A stretch of DNA of 64,000 bases from Roseateles violae (lineage in GTDB: Bacteria > Pseudomonadota > Gammaproteobacteria > Burkholderiales > Burkholderiaceae_C): the NCBI RefSeq assembly GCF_030410485.1, contig NZ_JAUHHC010000003.1, positions 62,001 to 126,000 of the forward strand, read 5' to 3'. Shown here piece by piece: positions 35,596 to 43,090 of the stretch. Under the pieces are notes generated by a model, which saw nothing but the letters and a program-made list of their open reading frames with translations, did no database searches and had not been told where the DNA came from. Positions within the stretch are counted from its first letter, which is position 1; each line of letters begins with the position of its first letter. Both the position numbers and the translations under genes were made by a program.

Positions 35596-35934
35596 ATGCC
35601 CAGCCCGCCCTTGTGCATCGATACCGGTCTGCGCCGTTGTTTCGGCAAGCAGGAACTGCATCAGCGCGTGCTGCAGATGTTCCTCGACGAGCAGAAGTCC
35701 GTTTGCACCAGCATCGACGCGGCACTCGCCGAGGAATCGGTCCAAGCGGCGATTTCCCTCGCGCACGCGCTGGTCTCGCGGGCCGGACTGATCGGGGCCG
35801 AGGCCCTGTCCCGGACGGCCAGCGAGCTCGAAGAGGCTTTGCGCAATGACCGGCGGTCCGAATGGCCGGCGCTCTTGCAGGCGTTGACGCAGCAGCACGC
35901 CAGCGTGCTTGCGGAAATACCCAGGCATCTGTGA
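35596..35934 (+). CDS. Solo Hpt-like phosphotransfer protein
   Basis: The 112-residue protein resembles a single histidine phosphotransfer domain: GLRRCFGKQELHQRVLQMFL, then AISLAHALVSRAGLIGAEAL, then ASELEEAL. The usual HxLKG motif reads HALVS here, so the histidine is kept but the lysine and glycine are not. ATG 35596 is preceded by AGGAG. It may pass phosphate between the hybrid kinase and the downstream HTH-receiver protein, or it may be a decayed Hpt. It is the first gene of the divergent plus-strand unit. Confidence 0.7.
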   Translation: MPSPPLCIDTGLRRCFGKQELHQRVLQMFLDEQKSVCTSIDAALAEESVQAAISLAHALVSRAGLIGAEALSRTASELEEALRNDRRSEWPALLQALTQQHASVLAEIPRHL

Positions 35935-35992
35935 ACCGTCGACCGAGGTCGACCCATCGTCGCAAGACAGACAAGCCGGATCTCCACATACC

Positions 35993-36586
35993 GTGTCAAA
36001 CGAAGCCTCAGACAAGCCCTCCTACTCGACCATCGAGCTTGCTCGACGCCTGGGCGTTTCGACCCCTACGATCCAGCGCTGGGTCGATCAAGGCCGCCTG
36101 CTGGCCTGGAAGACCATTGGCGGGCACCGCCGCATCGATGCACAAAGTGCCGATGCGCTCGTTCTCGAAATGGAGCGACAGGCTTCCGGCGCCGCGCCCT
36201 CCGCTTCCGGGCCTTCGGTCCTGATCGTCGAAGACGATGCGATCGACCGGGAGATTCACAAGACGCTGGTCGAGTCGATCTGGCCGTCCGCCAAGGTGAC
36301 GCTGGCCGAGAACGGCCTCGAGGCCTTGCTCGCCATCGGCAAGAGCGTGCCGGACATCGTGATGAGCGACATCGTCATGCCCCATATGGATGGCCTGCAG
36401 ATGTTGCGGCAGCTGACCCTGCTCGAAGGCGCCAGGCCCCGACTGCTGGTCGCGGTTTCAGCGCTCAAGCCGGCTCAGATTCACAAGCTGGGCGGCTTGC
36501 CTCCGAGAGTCCTTTCGATTGCAAAGCCCGTCGAGCCAGAGATTGCCGGTGTCGCGCTGGCGTCGGCGTGGCAGCAGGTCCGTTAG
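35993..36586 (+). CDS. MerR/excisionase-type HTH fused to a receiver domain
   Basis: The product is about 197 residues from GTG 35993; the open frame begins at 35909. The N-terminus is a small winged HTH of the MerR/BldC/excisionase class (YSTIELARRLGVSTPTIQRW then WKTIGGHRRID). The C-terminus is a receiver (VLIVEDDAIDRE, acceptor Asp in IVMSDIVMPHMDG, Ser in AVSAL, Lys in SIAKPVEP). All receiver residues for phosphorylation are intact. DNA-binding first and receiver second is the reverse of usual response regulators. It is a good candidate for the factor that binds the dyad sites upstream. Confidence 0.8.
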   Translation: MSNEASDKPSYSTIELARRLGVSTPTIQRWVDQGRLLAWKTIGGHRRIDAQSADALVLEMERQASGAAPSASGPSVLIVEDDAIDREIHKTLVESIWPSAKVTLAENGLEALLAIGKSVPDIVMSDIVMPHMDGLQMLRQLTLLEGARPRLLVAVSALKPAQIHKLGGLPPRVLSIAKPVEPEIAGVALASAWQQVR

Positions 36587-37172
36587 CGTAGCGAGACCTT
36601 CTTCCGGACGAAAGGTGCAGGGTGGGCCGAATGCTTCAAGAGCCTGCACCAGGGTCACGCAATAGGCTGCCGCAAAGCGGCCGTTCGTCGACGTCAGCTT
36701 GTGGCCGAGAGCTGGCCTCATCTGGCAACACGGACCGACGGAAACCGCTGCCGATCGGCAGCCGGTACTCATGGAAGGCGCAGGCTGATCTAGACCAACC
36801 GAACAGAAGCCGTGGCGAGTTTCTAGATCTGGTCGACGGCGTCGGCCAGGCCGTTCTTGCAGTACACGACGGTGTAGTGGGCCAAGTCTCGTTCGGTCTT
36901 ACCGTGCCAGTGGAGTGGGCTCTGGCTTTGCTCAGAGCTGCACACTTGGGCAAGCATCGCCGTGCGCAATGTGATACATTCGGAACAGACTCGCCCAAGA
37001 CCCTCTCCAAAGGTCTTATCTGCAGCCCCGCAGGTCTTCCCCAGACCTTATCTCGCGAGCGGCCTGCTACAGCTTTCTCCCCCGCTGATTGCTCTTGAGT
37101 GTTTCTGTCTCTGTTCGGCCTCGTGCCGCCGGAGGGATCTTCTATTTGTCCTCAATTCCTAAAGGAGCACTC
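36587..37172. other. 586-bp stretch without a supported gene; includes the cold-shock gene leader
   Basis: Short frames on both strands have no recognisable domains, and GC and codon use are uneven. The final part (from about 36975) may be a long 5' untranslated leader of the csp gene, as is usual for cold-shock genes; GATACATT near 36973-36980 could be its -10 region, but no well-spaced -35 was seen. Confidence 0.35.
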
Positions 37173-37385
37173 ATGACTACTCAGACCGGTACCGTTAAGT
37201 GGTTCAACGACGGCAAGGGCTTCGGGTTCATCGCCCCGGCAGATGGCACGAAAGACCTTTTTGCGCATCACAGCGAGATTCGCAGCAGCGGCGGGTTTCG
37301 AACCCTCGCGGAGGGTGCAACGGTCGAGTTTGAAGTGACCCAAGGCCCCAAGGGCTTGCAGGCATCCAACATCCACGCGCTCTGA
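37173..37385 (+). CDS. Cold-shock protein (CspA family)
   Basis: The 70-residue protein is a complete cold-shock domain. RNA-binding motifs are RNP1 (KGFGFIAP) and RNP2 (DLFAHHSEI), with the standard start [11 protein letters not shown]. It binds single-stranded RNA/DNA and acts as an RNA chaperone. A strong AAAGGAG lies eight bases before the ATG. A second initiation factor 1 gene follows 266 bp downstream, an arrangement that fits a cold-response role. Confidence 0.93.
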   Translation: MTTQTGTVKWFNDGKGFGFIAPADGTKDLFAHHSEIRSSGGFRTLAEGATVEFEVTQGPKGLQASNIHAL

Positions 37386-37651
37386 ATCAAGCAGTCGCAC
37401 CGGCCTGCGAGCCAGGCCGGATGCCGACGCAGCTTCGTCGCCTCGGTCTCGATTCGCTCTGGAAAGGGCTCGGCGACCACCGATCGCGTTGGCGCTTCCT
37501 TCCGCGCTTTGTCACACCAGATATGGCCTTGAACTTTGCGGCGAGCGAAGGCACTGGCTGGGCGAACAGGCATTGAGCCACCGTAATCAGTGACGCCTCC
37601 GGACGTCCAGCACGATGTCTTTGCCGAAAGCGGCAACGAAAGGGTTCCAGT

Positions 37652-37912
37652 TTGGCCAAAGAAGACCTCATTGAAATGCGCGGAACGGTGAGCGAAGTGC
37701 TCCCCGACCTCCGCTTCCGCGTCACGCTCGAGAATGGCCATCAGGTCACCGCCTACGCCGGCGGCAAGATGAAGAAGAACCATATCCGCGTTCTGACCGG
37801 CGACACCGTGACATTGGAACTTTCTGCATACGACCTTTCAAAAGGTCGGATCACGTTCCGCCATATCGAGAGGCGGGACGCATCGGGCCTGACTCGATCT
37901 GCGCGTCGCTAA
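37652..37912 (+). CDS. infA: Translation initiation factor IF-1, probably a second copy
   Basis: The 86-residue protein is a full S1/OB-fold IF-1: [19 protein letters not shown], then [21 protein letters not shown] and [20 protein letters not shown] then KGRITFRH, with an extra 14-residue basic tail. It binds the ribosomal A site during initiation. The start is TTG. The main infA copy normally sits in the ribosomal protein operon, which is not here, so this is likely the accessory copy that Burkholderiales carry beside cold-shock genes. Confidence 0.9.
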   Translation: MAKEDLIEMRGTVSEVLPDLRFRVTLENGHQVTAYAGGKMKKNHIRVLTGDTVTLELSAYDLSKGRITFRHIERRDASGLTRSARR

Positions 37913-38214
37913 GCGTCCGCAGTCCTTTCGGGTACATTCGTTTTAGCGGGGCTCGCTGCAAGTGACACAGCCCTGTACCAGGCTTGCTTGAAGCGCCACC
38001 GGCGGAAGCGTCGCCCTTGACGGGACAAGTTCTTGATCGGAGTTGTCCCGTGTCTTGCCGAACCGATATTCCCGCCTCCGATGTGGCGGCAGCGCCCACC
38101 AGCGGCGCGCCGCCCAACGAGGGACTCGCTGCGCCCGTCTCTGCCGAGCATGCCGAACTACGGCGTCAGGGTGCCAAGGCCGCGGCCCGCGGCGACGCAC
38201 AGGGCTCGAACCCG

Positions 38215-39111
38215 ATGCTAGACACGATCAACCAACCCGGCGCCACCGGGGAGAGTGAGCAGGTCTGGTCCGATCGACGCAACGCCTGGGATCGCGGTCA
38301 CCATGCGCAGCAACGTCCGACGCTCCTGCCGGCCCGGGCTCCTGGCGGCATGGCGGCCAACGAGCGCGCCCAGGACGAGGCACTGTTCGGCGTCACGAGG
38401 GTGCTAACCTTCGCAGGCGCCAAGAGCCTGACCTCAGCCAGCGGTTTCTTTTTCGAGCGGGATAGCCGACTGTTCCTGGTCACCAGTGGCCACGTACTGC
38501 GCGACGCCCCAACAGGGCATTTTCCCGACCGCATCGAGATCAGATTGCATACCGATGCGCAGGACCTGACGCAGTCGGCCACGCTGACGATCCTGCTGCA
38601 TCGCGACGGCCTGTCCGCATGGAATCAGGTGCGTGACAGCGCTGGAGAGGTCGATGTGGCGGCTGTCGAGATCAACCCGACCGCCTTACCGGCGGATTGC
38701 GTCGTTCGGCCTTTCGGCCCCCAGCACCTTCCGGTCGGATTCGACCTGTTCGAGGTGGGCGATCGACTGGCCATCCCGGGTTTTCCGCTCGGCTTCTACG
38801 ACACCGTGCATCACCTGCCCGTGGTGCGGCAAGCCAGCGTGGCCTCCTGGTACGGCGTCCGGTTCCAGGGACTGGGCTACTTCCTTACCGATGCGCGCAT
38901 GCACCGCGGATGCAGCGGCTCACCGGTGCTCGCGCGCGTCGAGCCTGCCTCTGCAGTCCGGCCGCACTGGTGCCTGCTGGGCGTGCACTCCAGCCGCATG
39001 GACATGGCCACGCGCGATGCGGTGCTGGATGAATCGCTGGGATTGAATTGCGCCTGGTATGCCGACGTGCTGCTGGCCCTGACTTCCGGCGCCGGCCGCA
39101 ACGCACCATGA
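38215..39111 (+). CDS. Trypsin-like serine protease
   Basis: The product is about 298 residues from ATG 38215. The open frame begins at 37984, but its first part looks non-conserved, and ATG 38350 is another option. A chymotrypsin-fold triad is visible: His in FLVTSGHVLRD, Asp in GEVDVAAVEI, Ser in MHRGCSGSPVLAR. No signal peptide or PDZ domain is seen, so it is probably cytoplasmic and unlike DegP. Its TGA overlaps the ATG of the hydrolase gene (ATGA), so the two are translationally coupled. The natural substrate is unknown. Confidence 0.78.
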   Translation: MLDTINQPGATGESEQVWSDRRNAWDRGHHAQQRPTLLPARAPGGMAANERAQDEALFGVTRVLTFAGAKSLTSASGFFFERDSRLFLVTSGHVLRDAPTGHFPDRIEIRLHTDAQDLTQSATLTILLHRDGLSAWNQVRDSAGEVDVAAVEINPTALPADCVVRPFGPQHLPVGFDLFEVGDRLAIPGFPLGFYDTVHHLPVVRQASVASWYGVRFQGLGYFLTDARMHRGCSGSPVLARVEPASAVRPHWCLLGVHSSRMDMATRDAVLDESLGLNCAWYADVLLALTSGAGRNAP

Positions 39112-40331
39112 CCCAACCCCTGCTTCAGGCCGCCGATCTGCGCGGCGCCGCACGCCTGACCACCGATGCCGTGGCCGGCCTGGCCAGCCTCGTCGAGGCC
39201 ATGCATGCGCGCATCGTCACGCTCCCCCGGATCCCTGGCCTGGGCGACGCTATCGGGGCGGATGAACGGACCCGCGGCGTTTCCGGCCTGGTGTACAAAA
39301 CCGTGCGCGGCGTTAACCGCCTCGCGGGAGGCACGCTCGACGCCTTGCTCGGCTGGCTGGCGCCGGCCCTGGCCGCCGCTGATCCGCAGCAAGCGCCCCG
39401 CCCGGAGCGCGAGGCCATTCTTGCGGCCCTCAACGGCGTGCTGGGCGACCACCTCGCGACGACAGACAACCCGCTTGCCATTGCAATGAGGTTCCGGCAT
39501 TCTGGGCGGCCACTGCCGCTGGAGCGCCATGCGCTTCGCTCACGCCTCGGCGCTGCGACGCCGAAGCTGCTAGTGCTGCTGCATGGACTGTGCATGAACG
39601 ACCTTCAGTGGCATCGCGCAGGGCACGACCACGGTGAGGCGCTTGCTCGCGATCTGGGCTACACGCCGGTCTACCTGCACTACAACAGCGGCCTGAGCAT
39701 CTCGACCAACGGTCGCATCCTGGCACGCCTGATGGAGAGCCTGTACAGCGTCTGGCCGGTGCCAATTGAGCGGCTGACGCTGATCGGCCACAGCATGGGC
39801 GGCCTGGTGGCGCGCAGCGCCATTCATCACGGCGCGCTGATGGAACGAGGCGGGCTGCGTTGGCCGGGCCGGGTGGACGATCTGGTTTGCCTGGGCACGC
39901 CGCACCATGGCGCGCCGCTGGAACGCGTGGGCCATGGTCTGGACCTGCTGCTCGGCGCCGCACCTTACGCGGCTCCGCTGGCTCGGCTGGGCAAGGTACG
40001 CAGTGCCGGCATCAGAGATCTTCGCCTTGGAAATATCCTGAAAGGGCCTGCCGGCGACGATGGCACCCATCGGGCAGACTCGATCGCCTTGCCGAGTAGC
40101 GCCCGCTGCTTTGCCATTGCCGCCAGTCTCGGCCCGGCCCCTGGGCGCCGGAGGGTGGGATTTCTGGGAGACGGCCTCGTGCCGATCGCCAGCGCCTTGG
40201 GGCGGCACGACAACGCCGATCTCGATCTCGGAATCCCGCCGGCGCACCAGGCCGTGGTGCACGACACGAGCCATCTCGATTTGTTGTCGAGTACCGAGGT
40301 AGCTGCCTTGCTGCGGCAGTGGCTGAGCTGA
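39108..40331 (+). CDS. Lipase/esterase-like alpha/beta hydrolase (PGAP1-like)
   Basis: The 407-residue protein has an unrecognised N-terminal helical region (about 1-150) and then an alpha/beta hydrolase domain: LLVLLHGLCMNDLQW (about 164-178), lipase elbow LIGHSMGGLVARSA (about 225-238), LVCLGTPHHGAPLERVGH (typical of GPI-deacylase/lipase-like enzymes), and a late His in VVHDTSHLDLLSS. No signal peptide. It is coupled to the upstream protease through a four-base overlap, which suggests that the two products act together. Confidence 0.8.
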   Translation: MTQPLLQAADLRGAARLTTDAVAGLASLVEAMHARIVTLPRIPGLGDAIGADERTRGVSGLVYKTVRGVNRLAGGTLDALLGWLAPALAAADPQQAPRPEREAILAALNGVLGDHLATTDNPLAIAMRFRHSGRPLPLERHALRSRLGAATPKLLVLLHGLCMNDLQWHRAGHDHGEALARDLGYTPVYLHYNSGLSISTNGRILARLMESLYSVWPVPIERLTLIGHSMGGLVARSAIHHGALMERGGLRWPGRVDDLVCLGTPHHGAPLERVGHGLDLLLGAAPYAAPLARLGKVRSAGIRDLRLGNILKGPAGDDGTHRADSIALPSSARCFAIAASLGPAPGRRRVGFLGDGLVPIASALGRHDNADLDLGIPPAHQAVVHDTSHLDLLSSTEVAALLRQWLS

Positions 40332-41242
40332 CGCCCACGCCTCTCCCGGACGCCAAGCACCGCAGCGAAGGTCCTGTACAGCGCACCAGCAAGTCCAATG
40401 CTTGGGATATAGCCCGAGTTCGATCGAACTCGGCCGAGGTGCTAGTCACAAAGCGCAAGGGACTACTCGATCCATCCATGACCTGCGCTGTGCGCAAGTA
40501 CCAACCGTCCGCTCAAGGAGAAAAACCGGACGCATCGCTCCCCGCAGTCTGCAAGGCTTCGTCAGCCCCCCCCACGACTCAATCGTGACCTGTCCGATGG
40601 ATGGCAACACGACTCGGGAAGGTCTCGTCAGCGAATCTATTCCCGTCAGATCCAAACATCCGGTTGCAGCCCCAGGACAAAGCCGCAAGCACAATAATCT
40701 ACCGGTCGAGGACCAGGGGGCTCGTAGGATGGCTCGTGCGGGCGTTGTCGAGAATCTCGCCGTCCGACTCAGCAGCGCCTAGCCGGGCTGTTGTCTGCCT
40801 GCATTCTGCTCGCATGCGAGCGGCCTCGCCGTGACACCGGTGTACACATTGGTCGAGAACGACGACATGAAGGAGCCAATTGGGTTCGCCCCCTGCCGTC
40901 GAACCAGCCGAAAGCTGCCGGTCGTCTATACCCGCTCATGGCCGTCCGCGTCAGTACGCGACCCTGCCAGGAAGATGCCATTCAGGCGCACAACATCTTC
41001 TTGAGCAACGGCAGCTGTCGGCGTTGGCCGCGAACTGGAAGTCCCGGCGAGAAGCCGCCCTTCGCGAGAGCCCGCCCTTCCGCTGTTCCGAAAATCATCT
41101 TGACCCTCTGACGCCGCACCCCCACACTCGCTCACCTCCCATGGCGAAGGCCCATACGAGACGCACGGCAAATCGCTCGATCGATGACAGCCCAAGCCGC
41201 GTCGATGGACCTCTCAGCGCTTCGAGGTGCGGAGAATTGCGC
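40332..41242. other. 911-bp stretch without a supported gene
   Basis: Several short frames cross this interval but none shows a domain, and there is no terminator or repeat I can define. Composition is more mixed than in the flanking housekeeping genes. It precedes a hydrolase gene whose start is set by a GGAG site. Confidence 0.5.
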
Positions 41243-42049
41243 ATGCTGCACAGAAGCGATGTAGTGCCCTCAGACGACGGGGTTTCAATCCGCTATGACC
41301 TGCATGGCAATGGAGAAACGACGCTGATTTTCGTGCACGGTTGGTGTTGCGACCGTCATGTTTGGGATTGCCAAGCCGATCGTTTGGGGGCGAGCTACCG
41401 CGTTGTCTGTCTCGACCTCGCGGGGCACGGTGAGTCTGGACATGACCGAAAGAAGTTCACGGTCCCGGCGTTTGCTCATGACGTCATTGCCGTCGTGAGA
41501 CACCTCGAGCTCAAACGGGTCGTCTTGATCGGACATTCGATGGCCGGCGGGATCATCGTCGAGGCGGCGCGCCACCTGGGGGCCGTCGTCATTGGTCTCG
41601 TCGGCGTCGACACTTTGTGGGACGTCGACAAGGAGCGTTCCGATGACGATGTTGCGACGTTCATGATTCCCTTTCGCGCCGACTTCGCCAAGGCCGCTCG
41701 AGGCTTCGTTCGTTCGATGTTCACAGCGACCTTCGATGCAGATCGCGCTGAAGCAATCATCTCCGCCATCGTTGCCGTTCCTGCCCTCGTTGGGACAGAA
41801 GCTCTTGAATCGAGCATGGGAAATGGTCGAAATCTTCGAGCCGGACTCGATGAGATCAGAGTTCCGGTCGCGCTGATCAACTCTCCTCATTGGCAGACCA
41901 CGAATGTCGAGGGAGCTCGGCGACGGGGAATCGATGTCAAGTTGCTGCCGGGTGTTGGTCACTTCGTGATGCTGGACGATTCGGATGCGCTGAACCAACT
42001 TCTCGAGGGAGCTGTCAAGAGATTCGTCCTGGCGAGCGAGTACCACTGA
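41243..42049 (+). CDS. Alpha/beta hydrolase, probably horizontally acquired
   Basis: The 268-residue protein has LIFVHGWCCDRHVWD (about 30-44), LDLAGHGESGH, nucleophile elbow LIGHSMAGGIIVEAA (about 97-111) and catalytic His in LPGVGHFVMLDDSD. ATG 41243 has GGAG eight bases upstream, while the open frame extends back to 40880 without homology. Codon choice is less GC-biased than in neighbouring core genes, consistent with transfer. A DUF1330 gene follows after 83 bp. Substrate unknown. Confidence 0.82.
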   Translation: MLHRSDVVPSDDGVSIRYDLHGNGETTLIFVHGWCCDRHVWDCQADRLGASYRVVCLDLAGHGESGHDRKKFTVPAFAHDVIAVVRHLELKRVVLIGHSMAGGIIVEAARHLGAVVIGLVGVDTLWDVDKERSDDDVATFMIPFRADFAKAARGFVRSMFTATFDADRAEAIISAIVAVPALVGTEALESSMGNGRNLRAGLDEIRVPVALINSPHWQTTNVEGARRRGIDVKLLPGVGHFVMLDDSDALNQLLEGAVKRFVLASEYH

Positions 42050-42132
42050 GAGCAACTCATCCGCTCCGATGGGCGGCATGCCGCGGTTGAAGTATCTGAA
42101 CTTCGTCATCGAACTACACCAACGGAGACGCA

Positions 42133-42492
42133 ATGCCAGCCTACATGATCGCCCTGAACAGGACCCTGCATGATCGACGGAAACTCGAAGAGTACTGGAA
42201 GGCAGCTGGTCCGACCTTTGAAGGTCTGGGCGCAAAGCGCCTAGCCATCTACACACCGCTCATCTTGCTGGAAATGATGGGGCCGCTCGACGGTGCCGTT
42301 GTCATTGAGTTTCCCGATCTCGAGACGGCCAAGGGCTGGTACGAGAGTCCAGCCTATCAAGAGGCTAAGCAGCATAGGAACGGTGCCGCTGATGTCGAAC
42401 TATTCATCATCGATGGTGGCATCGTGCGCCCCGAAGACCGCATAGCGCACAAGCGGGACCTACGATCGAAGTCTGACGAGGCAGACGTCTAA
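42133..42492 (+). CDS. DUF1330 family protein
   Basis: The 119-residue protein is a dimeric alpha/beta-barrel (ferredoxin-like) DUF1330 domain: MPAYMIALNRTLHDRRKLEEYW and VVIEFPDLETAKGWYESPAY then QEAKQHR. A GGAGA site lies six bases before the ATG. Function of the family is not established; some members accompany small-molecule catabolic enzymes. It shares the lower-GC character and orientation of the upstream hydrolase and may be co-transcribed with it. Confidence 0.83.
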   Translation: MPAYMIALNRTLHDRRKLEEYWKAAGPTFEGLGAKRLAIYTPLILLEMMGPLDGAVVIEFPDLETAKGWYESPAYQEAKQHRNGAADVELFIIDGGIVRPEDRIAHKRDLRSKSDEADV

Positions 42493-42810
42493 CCGCACCT
42501 CGAGCGAAACCTCCCGTTTCGCACCATTGGACGGCAGCCCATGTCGACCGCCTGGTCGACAGTCTCTTTTCGGGGTGGCGAGGGACTCGACGCGGAGTTC
42601 CGCTTTTGGGGCGGCCTGCTAGGTCGAGCGGTAACGAAGCGGTCACTGGCGCAGCGCGAATCGCTTTGAAGACTCCTAGGGCCGCAGTACAGGGCAGAGC
42701 CGACATTCGGGGCCGCGCCGGTTGCCTGCCCCAACGACTGCTTGATGCCAGACAGCGTGAGTACGCCCGGCGACGGTGACCGGCAGGAACCGCTGCAGAG
42801 CAATCCGAGA

Positions 42811-42839
42811 AGGGCCCAACGCGAGTTGGGCCCTTTTTC
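42811..42839 (+). terminator. Rho-independent terminator
   Basis: A perfect 10-bp stem AGGGCCCAAC / GTTGGGCCCT with loop GCGA is followed by TTTTC. It lies 319 bp after the DUF1330 stop. The 317-bp stretch between (42493-42810) shows no supported gene. Confidence 0.85.
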
Positions 42840-42849
42840 TTTGCCGCCC

Positions 42850-43077
42850 GGAATCGCCCCGTCCGCAAGCTTGAGGGTGTCCGGCACCGATCGCGCGCGG
42901 GGCCAGTCTTGGCAGACGCTGCTGGCCGGCAGCTCGAGTGCCTGTGCGCTGAGCCAGCCGAGCTTGGACGCCAACGGCGCGATTGCCTTCAGCGCCACGC
43001 CGGTGCCCGAGCCGGCCAGCGCCAGCTTGCTGCTGGGTGGCCTGCTGGCCCTGCTCGCGCGGCGGCGCCGCGGCTGA
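42850..43077 (+). pseudogene. Fossil 3' end of a PEP-CTERM protein gene
   Basis: Only the end of a PEP-CTERM protein is readable: ALSQPSLDANGAIAFSATPV, then the tail PEPASASLLLGGLLALLARR ending RRG. The open frame continues upstream only through a terminator hairpin, so no signal peptide or body remains. It is probably the 3' remnant of a deleted exported-protein gene. The true left border is unclear. Confidence 0.6.
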
Positions 43078-43090
43078 AGCGAACGAAGAC

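Noticed and set aside
37268..37783. 171-residue minus-strand frame between csp and infA
   Set aside because: It overlaps both real genes in antisense and shows no recognisable domain.
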